From Trichomonas tenax (lineage: Eukaryota > Parabasalia > Trichomonadida > Trichomonadidae): 26,503 nt of DNA. A program made the position numbers and the translations under genes. Below, one piece after another: positions 1-8,476 of the stretch (within the stretch, counting starts at the first letter, position 1; every line of letters starts with the position of its first letter). The stretch lies in NCBI GenBank assembly GCA_023091735.1, contig JALKBU010000734.1:1-26503 (forward strand). The letters run 5' to 3'. Below the pieces are notes generated by a model. It did no database searches and was not told where the DNA came from. It saw nothing but the letters and a program-made list of their open reading frames with translations.

Positions 1-2
1 TG

Positions 3-316
3 ATGTGTATCATTGTAGCGTATCAGATCTTCTCAATACGCACTGTAGAAAAAGATAAATTTTTCGAGATTTCGGTCTTACCGACAATGACGTGCTTGGA
101 TGGTGGCATTGATACATATAGAATATGGAGCATAAGCCAACAAGAGATAGCGCCATGATTTCAAACTGGAGCAAGGATGCGATTTGTATCTCGGTAACCA
201 GAATGAAAATTATGATTTTCTTTGATGAAATCAAAGATACAAAAGGACTTAAAGAAGAATATGATGTTAAATCAACCAACATTTTATCCGACCGAACAAA
301 AAGTGAGATTGAATAG
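3..316 (+). pseudogene. Decayed coding fragment, possibly WD40-like
   Basis: A 51-codon ATG frame at 3-158 is followed, in a different frame, by an ATG frame at 125-316. Read one after the other they give a plausible but frameshifted protein. The first part contains a D-T-Y-R-I-W-S-I stretch that resembles the D-x-x-[IV]-[KR]-[IV]-W end of a WD40 repeat. The second part is charged and ends normally at TGA/TAG-type stops. No single frame spans the region, so I call it a remnant, perhaps continuing left of the window. Open frames of 50-60 codons are not rare in DNA this AT-rich, so this could be chance. Confidence 0.25.
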
Positions 317-651
317 TTTACAGTTGGGTCAAGTTGCGGAAAGGTGACAGGTCTCGAAAAAACAACTTTTGATAAATTTACATGGCAAAAGATTATTTAC
401 ATTGTTGTGATTTTTATGTGTCAGAAATACGTTTATTATTGAAAATTGAAAACTTTATTTGTCAGGAATTGTGATATTTTTTGTCGTTTGTAAAATGTTT
501 TGTCATATTTAATAATTCCAAGAGATCAGAGAACAATTTAACGACCGTTAGATATATTTTTTCATGTATATTCCAAATTCGAGAAAATACATCCATTGAC
601 GAAGAAACGGACTTCTCAAACAAAAAAATACGTTAGTAAAACAAAATCAGA
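317..651. other. Intergenic, CFAP20 upstream region
   Basis: AT-rich spacer before the CFAP20 start codon. A TCA lies four bases before the ATG (TCAGAATG), a possible initiator, but the match to the parabasalid consensus TCA-Y-[TA] is poor. I see no gene here. Confidence 0.5.
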
Positions 652-1230
652 ATGTTTAGAGACAAATATCAAGCTGGTTTCCTCAACCTTTTCTACTCTG
701 TTGGTTCCAAGCCGCTCAGCATCTGGGAGCAGCACGTAGAAAACGGCTACATCAAGCGCTTGACTGATCCCGACATTCGCAGCTGCGTTCTCGAAATCGT
801 CAGCACAACAGTGAACAACACATTTATCACGTGCCCAGCCGACCCAAAGGATGAGCTTGCCATCAAGCTTCCTTTCCTTGTCCTCGTCCTCAAATACTTG
901 AAGAAATATTTCACATTCGAAATCCAAGTTCTCGACGACATGAACATGCGCCGCCGCTTCAGGGCCTCGAACTACCAGTCAAAGACCCGCGTCAAGCCTT
1001 TCGTCTGCACATTGCCAATGAGATTGGACCCAGGATGGAACCAGATCCAGTTCAACTTGAGTGACTTCACACGCCGTGCTTATGGTACAAACTACATCGA
1101 GACACTCCGCGTCTCTGTCTACGCTAACTGCCGCGTTCGCAGAATCTACTTCTCTGATCGTCTCTACACAGAAGACGAAGTCCCACCGGAATACAGACTC
1201 ATTCCAACAAAGCCGGAGGGTGAAGAGTGA
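652..1230 (+). CDS. CFAP20: Cilia- and flagella-associated protein 20 (CFAP20/BUG22)
   Basis: This 192-aa protein is recognisable end to end as CFAP20 (BUG22, GTL3), whose length is almost invariant at about 193 aa. Family hallmarks seen here are G-S-K-P-L near residue 18, the D-x-D-I-R region, [15 protein letters not shown] followed by [16 protein letters not shown], the [11 protein letters not shown] segment, and [15 protein letters not shown] followed by the [13 protein letters not shown] block. In known organisms CFAP20 is an inner-junction protein that links A- and B-tubules of axonemal doublets and supports tubulin polyglutamylation; it also occurs at basal bodies. The coding region is richer in C/G-ending codons than its surroundings, which suggests strong expression. 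The ATG is the first in frame and fixes the family-typical N terminus. Confidence 0.97.
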   Translation: MFRDKYQAGFLNLFYSVGSKPLSIWEQHVENGYIKRLTDPDIRSCVLEIVSTTVNNTFITCPADPKDELAIKLPFLVLVLKYLKKYFTFEIQVLDDMNMRRRFRASNYQSKTRVKPFVCTLPMRLDPGWNQIQFNLSDFTRRAYGTNYIETLRVSVYANCRVRRIYFSDRLYTEDEVPPEYRLIPTKPEGEE

Positions 1231-1700
1231 TTCTTTTAATGTTTATTTTTATTTATTAAATATCAGTTTCTCAAGTTTACTTATATTTATTGGACTATTC
1301 CTATTTACTTCAACGGCAACAAAACTAAGAATCAATTTTGGATTTTCGACATTTTTATAAATATGACTAAAAATCTTGCAAGTATAGTCTTCCAATGAGC
1401 AGATTGACTTATATTTTGAATGTTAGCAAAATATATTTTATCGGAAAAATAAAAATTCGACATTTCGAAAATCCACTTAATGCTTGAATGAAAAATATGG
1501 GGTGCAATTGATCGTATGACTAGTTCTTCAAGAAATGAAAATTGCGAATTTTGAAATCGATAAATAAAGCTATAACAATTATGTTTTTTGCTATAATTAT
1601 ATAATAAATTGAAAATAAAACGTTGAGCATTATATTAAATCTGGAAATATTTAAATTATAATTCAAAAAATCGATTTTTATAAAAAAAAATAGCAAAAAA
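1231..1700. other. Intergenic between CFAP20 and SxIP protein
   Basis: AT-rich spacer with TAAA motifs shortly after the CFAP20 stop (around 1256-1260), which could serve as a polyadenylation signal of the parabasalid UAAA type. I see no convincing gene on either strand. Confidence 0.4.
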
Positions 1701-3380
1701 ATGGAAATAGAAAGAAAAATTGCTAAACGGTCACAAGTGATGAGTAGAATTCCGCGACTTAGCACATCAACGAAAATTCCAAGACCAAGCATGGGAGGCT
1801 CTCGTCCTATGGCGAAGATAGATTCGAACATTCCACGCAAATCCTTAAGCAAAGAGCGAAGATCTTCAGTGAAACCGGATAAATATTACCGTGTTGAGCC
1901 TTCTCTCAAGAAACTCAGTGATAGAGTGTTAGAGTCGGACTGCTACAATCACGCTTTCTCGCTTAAGGCGGATAAAGCTGAAAAAATATGGCAATATTCG
2001 AAAACTTTGTGCATAAAGTATTTCCAACAAAAATACGTTGCTAATTTCTTTTCTCAAGGCTTCTCTACTGCAAAAACAAACAGATTTGACCTCAGATCCA
2101 ACATGGGAACACAGAGAACGAATGCTTACGTTGAATCGATCGATAACTCACTTGATGTCTTAAATGATATCTTTCAGAGTAACCAGGCGTCACTATATGC
2201 GTTATCAGATTTCTGTTTACTTTATTGTTCACTTGTTATCTCGATTTGCAGTGTGGAAAGTTGTGTTCAGAAGGCATTGTTCTTTGCAAGGAAGTTTTTA
2301 CAGGGTGATATGCCAAGTCGTCCTAATGAAGTTATAGTTTTATTCACAGCAATTATGAATCTCGGCGTTGAATCAGCACCAATCATCGAAATCTGCAAAC
2401 AAGTACTCTACAACCTCGCAAAGTCCAATCCTGATCTCAATCAAGGTATTGAGAAAGGAACAACAAGAAAGAACAAGACAAATGTCGAAATTTGCAAAGG
2501 CGCAATGGAAAAGCTTCGTAAGTTTACTGAACAAGCGGAAATTGAGCAAGCAATAGATATAACAGAGCTAAATGACGAGGAAGCCGTCTTATCACGCATC
2601 AAAGCATTTAATCGTACAAATGGCATCAAAAATCCAGTAGATTACGTGAGAGATCTTCTCATTGCAATGCAATCTTTCCGTGAATCATACTCAATCATAA
2701 CAGCTGCTTGTCAGAGCATTATTTCACATATTGAAATCTGCACTCCGATAGATAAAGAGATTCTTGGTGAATTTCTTGCAGTCATCATTGATACTGTTAC
2801 GCAGACACCAAAAGTCAATCAAGAACAGTTCACAGACGCAGTTTTAGCAGTGAATGATTTATTTGATACTTTTGTAACATCTCAAGGCCCAAACGCTGTC
2901 ATTGAGGCTGCACCAGAGGCTCACATTCTCCTTAACGCCGAGAAAATCGAAAAATTGAATGAATATATTGATGCATTAAAAGAAACAGCACCAGTTGCTG
3001 TAGAAGAGCCAGAACAGCCACAGGTTGTTGAAGAAGAGCAAATTGAACAAGAAGAAGAGCCGATTTTGAGTCCATCACTTCAGCATTCAATTGAGTTGCT
3101 TCTAAATCCAGAAACAGTTTTCCAAGAGATGGAAAGAATCATACAGAGCGATGAAGACCTTTTACAGTATCCCCTTTACTTGAGAGGCTTCCTACAGCGT
3201 TCGTACTATCTATACAAGAGGAAAGTCCCTCCACTCATGAACGATTACCAGTTATCTCTTGCGAAGAAGATGGTTGAAGATCTCGAGGCTAATAACAAGA
3301 GCGATTATCAACCAGGCGGAAGGCTTCACGTTGACACTCTTATGAATGAGTTCCAGAGAATTAAGAGCATTATAGAATAA
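1701..3380 (+). CDS. Helical protein with three N-terminal SxIP-type EB1-binding motifs
   Basis: I do not recognise the family of this 559-aa protein. Its first 65 residues are basic and rich in Ser, Pro and Arg, and hold three [ST]-x-I-P-R motifs: SRIP at 15-18, TKIP at 24-27 and SNIP at 42-45. In plus-end tracking proteins such SxIP motifs in basic, Ser-rich disordered segments bind the EB1 C-terminal domain. Residues from about 70 to 425 look like a regular series of amphipathic helices, possibly HEAT- or ARM-like, though I cannot assign a domain. An acidic Glu/Pro linker sits at about 433-454, followed by a final helical segment. It begins with a clear ATG after an A-rich leader. A role at microtubule plus ends or in the flagellar/pelta-axostyle cytoskeleton is inference. 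It lies 83 bp upstream of the duplicated segment. Confidence 0.75.
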   Translation: MEIERKIAKRSQVMSRIPRLSTSTKIPRPSMGGSRPMAKIDSNIPRKSLSKERRSSVKPDKYYRVEPSLKKLSDRVLESDCYNHAFSLKADKAEKIWQYSKTLCIKYFQQKYVANFFSQGFSTAKTNRFDLRSNMGTQRTNAYVESIDNSLDVLNDIFQSNQASLYALSDFCLLYCSLVISICSVESCVQKALFFARKFLQGDMPSRPNEVIVLFTAIMNLGVESAPIIEICKQVLYNLAKSNPDLNQGIEKGTTRKNKTNVEICKGAMEKLRKFTEQAEIEQAIDITELNDEEAVLSRIKAFNRTNGIKNPVDYVRDLLIAMQSFRESYSIITAACQSIISHIEICTPIDKEILGEFLAVIIDTVTQTPKVNQEQFTDAVLAVNDLFDTFVTSQGPNAVIEAAPEAHILLNAEKIEKLNEYIDALKETAPVAVEEPEQPQVVEEEQIEQEEEPILSPSLQHSIELLLNPETVFQEMERIIQSDEDLLQYPLYLRGFLQRSYYLYKRKVPPLMNDYQLSLAKKMVEDLEANNKSDYQPGGRLHVDTLMNEFQRIKSIIE

Positions 3381-3463
3381 GTTTGATTATATTGTATTGT
3401 ATTAAAATTGATAAATTATATTTTTTAATCTTTCTAAACTTTAATGATTTGATATATTCTTTA

Positions 3464-3544
3464 ACAGAAGTTCATCGACGCTTCTAATTCTAATATATTA
3501 CGGATATCAACAACAACCTGGAAGTCAAACAGGAGTTCTACTAA
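3464..3544 (+). pseudogene. Duplicated 3' end of the beta-helix gene
   Basis: This stretch matches, at roughly 90% by eye, the last 25 or so codons of the 837-aa beta-helix gene at 17744-20257, with its TAA stop. The match continues through about 45 bp of 3' flank to about 3590. A 2-bp insertion (ATATT versus ATT) puts the copy out of frame before the final LEVKQ residues. There is no upstream part of the gene, so it is a non-functional fragment carried by a segmental duplication. Confidence 0.85.
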
Positions 3545-4024
3545 GTATTATATTTTAAGCGAAATCGAAATATTAACTTTGTTTTTAGGCATCAGATTTT
3601 TTTTTCTGAAGTTTACTTATCGGTTACAGTGCACCCTTAAAAGTAATTCATTGATATAGAGGGGTTTTGTCAATTTTTTCCCCAATTAGATAATGATCTT
3701 CAAGATTTAATTTCTGACCCAAAGCAATCATCTAAAACGCTTCTGACAAATACCAAAATCGCAATTCCTTCACTCATCATTATATATCAAAATCGCAAAA
3801 ATATTATCTTTTCACCGCTAAGACAGATTTTGAATGAAGATCTGTTAATTTGATATATTGGTTCTGTATATTAACATCAGATTCTTTTCAATTCAAAACT
3901 TCCACTCAATAATTTTATTTCCATATCTGATTATCACAAATTTCAACATAACTTAATTTTATCAAATATGCCCTGATGCGCTATTTTTGATTTATTTGTA
4001 ATAAGACATTTCAATAAAAATGGC

Positions 4025-4036
4025 GATGACACGATT
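4025..4036. repeat. 12-bp direct repeat, displaced tRNA 3' end
   Basis: GATGACACGATT here is identical to 4635-4646 inside the tRNA gene, where it encodes the 3' half of the T arm and the start of the acceptor stem. Outside the perfect 12 bp the resemblance continues weakly into a T-run-like sequence. This displaced end joins directly to the sequence that follows the tRNA in the 17-kb copy, so it marks the old tRNA 3' end. Confidence 0.75.
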
Positions 4037-4634
4037 AATAAATTGTTTATTCATAATGAAGAAAATTTAATGTACATTTTTCTCTTTTGCTTTGTTTTGC
4101 ATGGTTTTGATATAAAAATATTATTAAATTATTAATAACATATTCTCTCACTTGCAGTTGGTAGACGATTTGGTGGTTTGGATACTCGGCTTGATCTGGC
4201 TTGATATCGAAGACTAGTTTCAACTTATCATTAAATCTAACTATAATTTCAATGTTGTTTACTGTTCTCTTTGTTAGTTCATTTCTGTGGCGTTGTATCT
4301 TGTCGAGCATCATAATGCAAGTTCAACTTGCAAACTTCCTCGCTTTACTGCAAGTTTTCGGTCCGTATGCACTCATAAGTTCGATGAATATTCTGATTTT
4401 CAGGACCTTGGGCCTGAGCTGGAGTAATGTCAGCTCTTGGTGAACGATATGTAATTACAAAAAATATTTTTGTAGTCTGACCCTTTAAGGCTTGCAATTT
4501 TACGCGTCAAAATTTTTTAAATTGAGCATTTGTGTAGCCAGAATGTTCAATGTTGGAAATAATGCTAATCATTTACATGACAAATTCTGGTTTACATTGC
4601 AAATGTCAGACCCTTCTAAAAAGGAAAAAAGAGT
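4037..4634. mobile_element. Insertion of about 600 bp at a tRNA gene 3' end
   Basis: The stretch lies between two copies of a 12-bp tRNA-derived direct repeat and has no counterpart at the matching place of the 17-kb duplicate, which acts as an empty site. Its composition is mixed, with a less AT-rich part at about 4150-4440 that looks once-coding. The end next to the tRNA (4600-4624) resembles the inverted-repeat ends of the unit at 13261-13805. No recombinase, reverse transcriptase or complete terminal inverted repeat is visible, so class and mechanism are open; a target-site duplication or site-specific integration at the tRNA would both fit. Confidence 0.45.
4047..4505 (-). pseudogene. 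Frameshifted coding remnant inside the tRNA insertion
   Basis: On the minus strand an open frame at 4345-4505 ends at TAA and reads on in frame to about 4300, after which a second frame with an ATG at 4313 runs to 4047. Joined in order, the pieces resemble one charged, probably helical protein. The part at about 4150-4440 is less AT-rich than the spacer around it, as real coding sequence in this window is. The last 30 codons (4047-4140) become AT-rich and are probably not original. I recognise no domain. Confidence 0.35.
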
Positions 4635-4705
4635 GATGACACGATTCGAACGTGCAACCTTAAGGTTATGAGCCTTACGAACTAAACCAACTGTTCCACA
4701 TCGCT
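4632..4705 (-). tRNA. tRNA-Met (CAT), elongator type
   Basis: A complete cloverleaf can be drawn by hand: acceptor AGCGATG/CATCACT with one C-A mismatch at pair 3-70; D stem GAAC/GTTC with a GG-containing loop; anticodon stem TAAGG/CCTTA around loop CTCATAA, giving anticodon CAT; five-base variable loop; T stem GCACG/CGTGT around TTCGAAT. The T-loop starts with TTCGA rather than the initiator-type AUCGA, so elongator Met fits best. A T-run (TTTTTTCC then TTTTT) follows directly and would terminate RNA polymerase III. The sequence at 4025 would pair better at position 3, consistent with replacement of the original 3' end by the insertion. Confidence 0.8.
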
Positions 4706-4878
4706 TCACATTTATATTCCTAAAAATTGTCTTAAGAGTAATAAATACCATTCAATTAATCAAAATCGAAATCTCAATAAGAATAACACACAGATATGAT
4801 CGCTCTTCTAGAAGTTTAGTGACATTGTAATTTTAGTTATAATCAAAGATTATTGTATTAAAACATAGAAAAGACCGT

Positions 4879-5961
4879 TTATCTTCTTCCACCACGTTTG
4901 GGGAATCCTCCGTGTCCACCAGTACAGTTAGCAATGTGTCTTCTAGCCTGTTCTTCACCGAACTTTCTTCCACAATGTGGGCACTGAATTCTGTCATCAT
5001 TAACAAGTTCAACCTTAGGAAGTTCTGGCGGCGGTCCGACGGCCTCACCACGCTCGACAGCATCCTGATATGCCTGCAGCTTACGAGCAGCACGCATAGC
5101 TTTAACGAGTTCTTGATGTTGTAGCTTGTATTTTGGAACACCGTTGATGAGTTCTTTCTTCGGCTCTGGTGCGTTCTTGGAGTGCTTTGCAAAAGCAGCT
5201 GCTTCACCCTCCAAACGCTGCTTGGAAGAGTCGAATACTTTTGTCTTTTTCATCGCTTGCCTTCTGCAAATTTCTTCGTGTTTTTCGATTCTGTCTGATG
5301 CGAATTTTCTTCCGCAATAACTGCATGCGACTCTATCACCGTCGTCAGCATCATCTGCTGGTGGAGGAGGATTGCGTCTGAGAGTCTTCTTCATTGGACC
5401 GTTGCCCATTCCGCCTCCAGAAGGCTTCTTTGCTGGCGCTGGCTTTGGCGACTTTGATGGTGCCGCTGTTTCCGATGCAGCAGAGGCCTTAGCGCGTGCA
5501 GCCTTTTCACTCGGCAGCGTTGGCCTCTTCTTCGGCTGTGGTGGTGGTTCATCCTCTGCTGGAGCTTCGTCTTGCGGCGGTGGAGCAGATTGTTTCGGTG
5601 ATGGAGCTTGTTTTGGTGATGGAGCTGCCTCAACGCTCCTGGTAACGCTGGATGTACTCTTTCTCATCGCTGATACGTCTTGTGTTGATGATGTCGCTGA
5701 ATTTTTCGAAACGTTATTTGATGATTCTTTTCTTGCCGATTGTTTTCCGAACTGCCCGGTGCGGACATCAAGAATGAACTTCTTTAAAAGCAGTCTGTGA
5801 CCGACTTTGAAGACTCCCATTTCTTTGAGATGAGATTCTTCGAGTAAAGGTATCACATTGCCGCTTATTTCGTTCGCCCTGAAGTCTGTCGCGTACTGGT
5901 CCAAACCCAGTTCGCCAAGGTGCTTGATAACGTCGTCGACGCTCCACTCAAGTACCGACAT
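4879..5961 (-). CDS. SAM domain - ZC2HC1-type zinc-finger protein
   Basis: This 360-aa protein has an N-terminal sterile alpha motif domain (about 4-68: WSVDDVIKHLGELGL start, then the KEMGVFKVGHRLLL helix), a Pro/Ala/Lys-rich disordered middle (about 110-205), and two C2HC fingers of the form C-x2-C-x11-H-x3-C: C213/C216/H228/C232 and C327/C330/H342/C346. The segment between the fingers carries VFDSSKQRLEG and an AARKLQ-type helix, as in animal ZC2HC1A/FAM164 proteins. SAM domains mediate protein oligomerisation; ZC2HC1 proteins are poorly characterised but common in flagellated organisms. The C terminus ends in a Gly/Arg-rich tail. The combination of SAM with the ZC2HC1 module is the unusual point. 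The start ATG opens the SAM domain exactly. Confidence 0.88.
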   Translation of the reverse strand: MSVLEWSVDDVIKHLGELGLDQYATDFRANEISGNVIPLLEESHLKEMGVFKVGHRLLLKKFILDVRTGQFGKQSARKESSNNVSKNSATSSTQDVSAMRKSTSSVTRSVEAAPSPKQAPSPKQSAPPPQDEAPAEDEPPPQPKKRPTLPSEKAARAKASAASETAAPSKSPKPAPAKKPSGGGMGNGPMKKTLRRNPPPPADDADDGDRVACSYCGRKFASDRIEKHEEICRRQAMKKTKVFDSSKQRLEGEAAAFAKHSKNAPEPKKELINGVPKYKLQHQELVKAMRAARKLQAYQDAVERGEAVGPPPELPKVELVNDDRIQCPHCGRKFGEEQARRHIANCTGGHGGFPKRGGRR

Positions 5962-6372
5962 TTATTTTTATATCGTCTCGATTTTATGTGACCCTGACTT
6001 TATTACGACAACCCTACTTTTGTTTAAATGTAAATAACCTTAATTAATCTAGAATATTCCTTCGTGATTTTGGAATAAAATTAAATGGATATTTTTGAGC
6101 ATTTCTTTGATATCATAGCAATGCATCACACCTTTAATCTAATCATGATGTTAGAATTTAGATTTAATACTTATCAATCGATAATATTGAAAATATTTTT
6201 CTAATGTAATTGGGAATAGATATTTTCTCTATTTGTTTATTCCTTGTTTAAAGTAAATAGAAATGAATCGCAAGGCCCAAATACATATATTTTACTTTCA
6301 ACCCTATATTTACAAGGAAAGAATTAGAAATGATTGCATTTAATCACATGTTGGCGAGCTATTGATGTTAGC
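5962..6372. other. Intergenic between SAM-ZC2HC1 and beta-trefoil genes
   Basis: AT-rich spacer holding the promoter of the SAM-ZC2HC1 gene and the 3' flank of the beta-trefoil gene. A TCACAT on the minus strand near 5985-5990 could be an initiator. I see no gene. Confidence 0.4.
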
Positions 6373-6768
6373 TTATTCACGCTTTGTGATGATGAGCCAC
6401 TGCTGGGACTCCTTGCCCTTCTCGTACTCCTTGAGAACGATATCAGCACCTGGTTCGAACTTGCCGTCCTCGATATCGATGGCCTGCTTCTGCTTGTTGC
6501 GGATTGAGCCATCCTCATAAATGTAGAACTTGTTTTCGATATCCTTGGATTCCTTGAGAACGAGCTTGATCTTGCCATCATCCTCCTTTGGATTGAGAGC
6601 TAAGGTCTTCTTTGGTAATGTGTGGATTTTACGATCGTAGATAAGCCACTTAAGAGTTGGCTTGTCTTCGAGCTTCTTAAGCTCAGCCTTATTGCCCTCT
6701 TCAGCTTTGCCATCATCTAAACCAATTGCGAACTCCTTATGCTTTGCGCTAACGATGTATACTTGCAT
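6373..6768 (-). CDS. Small beta-trefoil (ricin B-type lectin fold) protein
   Basis: The 131-aa protein has the repeating pattern of a ricin-B-like beta-trefoil: a K-W41-L-I-Y-D strand in the first third, F-Y-I-Y-E-D-G-S-I-R followed by KQKQAIDI in the middle, and a terminal Q122-x-W124-L-I (the Q-x-W motif). Its length equals one trefoil. There is no signal peptide, enzyme domain or membrane segment, so a cytosolic carbohydrate- or protein-binding role is likely; this is a binding fold only and nothing suggests a toxin. Codons ending in C or G dominate, as in CFAP20, suggesting high expression. A near-consensus initiator lies nine bases upstream of the ATG. Confidence 0.7.
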   Translation of the reverse strand: MQVYIVSAKHKEFAIGLDDGKAEEGNKAELKKLEDKPTLKWLIYDRKIHTLPKKTLALNPKEDDGKIKLVLKESKDIENKFYIYEDGSIRNKQKQAIDIEDGKFEPGADIVLKEYEKGKESQQWLIITKRE

Positions 6769-6770
6769 CG

Positions 6771-6779
6771 AAAAAGTGA
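6771..6779 (-). promoter_or_regulatory. Initiator TCACTTTTT of the beta-trefoil gene
   Basis: TCACTTTTT on the minus strand fits the parabasalid initiator TCA-Y-[TA]. If the A of TCA is +1, the 5' UTR is nine bases, within the short range typical of Trichomonas genes. The same nonamer precedes two other genes in this window. Confidence 0.6.
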
Positions 6780-7541
6780 AGTGGTTAATTTTATTTTATT
6801 TCCACTTTTATACGTTAAAGAATAAAATCAATTATTTTGTTCTGAGACTTAAATGTTTATATCTGGGAGGCTTTATATCCTTAAATAGCACATAAAAGTG
6901 GGTATTTACTCAGTAAATTATTGATTTTTTTGTCAGAAGTGTATCAACTCTGGGGGTCAGAACCAGATCAAACATGTATGGGCAAATATAACTCTTGTGT
7001 GATGCCATACATAGTTGTAGTGTTAAGCATATATAATATCGTTTCATATTTTTCATTAACAATTTGATATCAGCTTATTATTGAGTAAATAGCAATATTT
7101 ATTATAAATATATCATATGCAAACAACATAGTAACATATTACAAATAATACAAGCTCCTAATTGAATAATTGTTCAGTATCTTAATTTATAAATACACGA
7201 AATCATTGCGGAGACGACAATATACATAGATGCATGCACATATAACACGTTTTTAAAGTGATGCACCAACTTATACTCATAGCCTCCCAATGAATTTGCT
7301 GAAATTATTGATTAATAGAAATAAAGTGTTCAAAACTAAAAACGATGGAAAAATAATTCGCATCAAATATAATATTTTATTAATGTAAACAGTGTCAAAT
7401 AAATTGTGAAAAACGTGACTTTTGACCTTATTTACATTTTAAAATATGGTTTATTATAACATTTACATAATGGTAATGCTAATTTTGCCAATTTTGGCCG
7501 CTAAAAACCAAGTTTGAGAGTTAAAACACTTCTTTCCTTGA
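6780..7541. other. Gene-poor spacer
   Basis: AT-rich sequence with only short open frames on either strand. No tRNA, repeat or coding signal that I can support. Confidence 0.4.
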
Positions 7542-7635
7542 ATTTTTTTTCTCGTTTACTCTTTTGAGTTTTGCGATTTTTAACGAGTGATCCCCCTATA
7601 GATCAGATCTGATAAAACATTTCCGTGCATTTCTG
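7542..7635. repeat. Left arm of a long inverted repeat
   Basis: Pairs with 8477-8572 in opposite orientation. The core 7562-7588 (27 bp, starting TTTTGAGTTTTGCG and ending TTTAACGAGT) is identical to the reverse complement of 8521-8547. Outside the core, similarity continues inward through ATCTGATAAAACATTTCCGTG versus ATCTGATGAAACATTTACGTG-type sequence, and outward through a T-run followed by CTCGTT. Confidence 0.75.
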
Positions 7636-7648
7636 GGGTTCTGTTTAA

Positions 7649-8430
7649 AGTGGTATCAATAATATCTCTACAAACAAAGACCAAGCCGCTAATCCAATAT
7701 TATTTTGCTTAAACAAACACTATCTTGTATTGGAAGATGATGGAAGCTCTTCTCTTATCTTATATATTGTAGGTATAAATGCATGTTAATAATATAGATG
7801 TAGCCTATATTAAAACGCCGAATTTATAAATATATTAACAAAATCAATTATAATTAATACATTCATAAACAGTGTGATTATAGATTATTATTTTAAGAAT
7901 ATGAGACTCTGTTTTTGTATTTTTAAAAAAGCATTAATTTAACTTATTTCGTATTTCCATTTATTTTAATAAGAAATCGGTGCTTTTCAGGGGTGCTGAG
8001 TATGTTTATAGCATTTGCTTGTCTATTTAACTTGAGGATCTCGATGCCTCCATGAGATTTCAGCGAATTGTGACATGTAAAATAACGAAAGTCACTATTT
8101 TTGACACATATTAACTGATATTTGTCATGTAAAGTCGAAAATTTGATATGTAATGTTACCAATGAGCAAATTTTATGTGAATTTGAGATAGCATAACGTT
8201 AGGTATGTATGCTCGATGCATGGGCAAAGGAATGCTGTTTGACTCCTGCGCGTAACGTATTTTTTCTTTTTTATTTTTTGATTTTTCTATCGGAACTATA
8301 GCAAAAATAAGCGAGCGCTATAATAGTGAGATGTATTTGTTATAATCATCAAAGAAATTCATAACAGAAGCCTATTAATGATTTGTAATGAGTTTCTGTT
8401 TGTAATCATATCATGATTAAGTAATACCTT
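7649..8430. other. Interior between the inverted repeats
   Basis: About 0.8 kb between the repeat arms. It holds a 72-codon frame on the minus strand (7944-8162) that begins with TTG, not ATG, and a 47-codon open frame on the plus strand (7649-7789); neither has a recognisable domain. Near 8196-8270 there is a more GC-rich hairpin followed by a T-run. If the arms are transposon ends, this is a non-autonomous or decayed element. Confidence 0.3.
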
Positions 8431-8476
8431 GCTAAGATCATGAAACAGATTACACCACTAGAATTAGCACCCACAA

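Larger units (their letters stand above)
3463..4036. repeat. Inverted segmental duplicate of 17.15-17.82 kb (copy A)
   Basis: Read on the minus strand, this segment follows the plus strand of about 17150-17823 in the same order: tRNA 3' end, spacer, then the tail of the beta-helix gene. Best-preserved blocks are 3463-3590 (versus 17700-17823, about 90%) and 3700-3990 (versus 17265-17520, clearly alignable but with many changes and gaps). The stretch 3600-3700 is poorly conserved. The duplication extends across the tRNA gene at 4632-4705 and at least 40 bp beyond, interrupted by the insertion at 4037-4634. Confidence 0.85.

Noticed and set aside
5372..5800. Long plus-strand frame rich in Gly, Ala and Phe
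   Set aside because: It is antisense to the low-complexity Pro/Ala/Lys-rich middle of the SAM-ZC2HC1 gene.
7944..8162. 72-codon minus-strand frame
   Set aside because: It starts with TTG and has no ATG, and no family is recognised; treated as part of the interior of the inverted-repeat pair.
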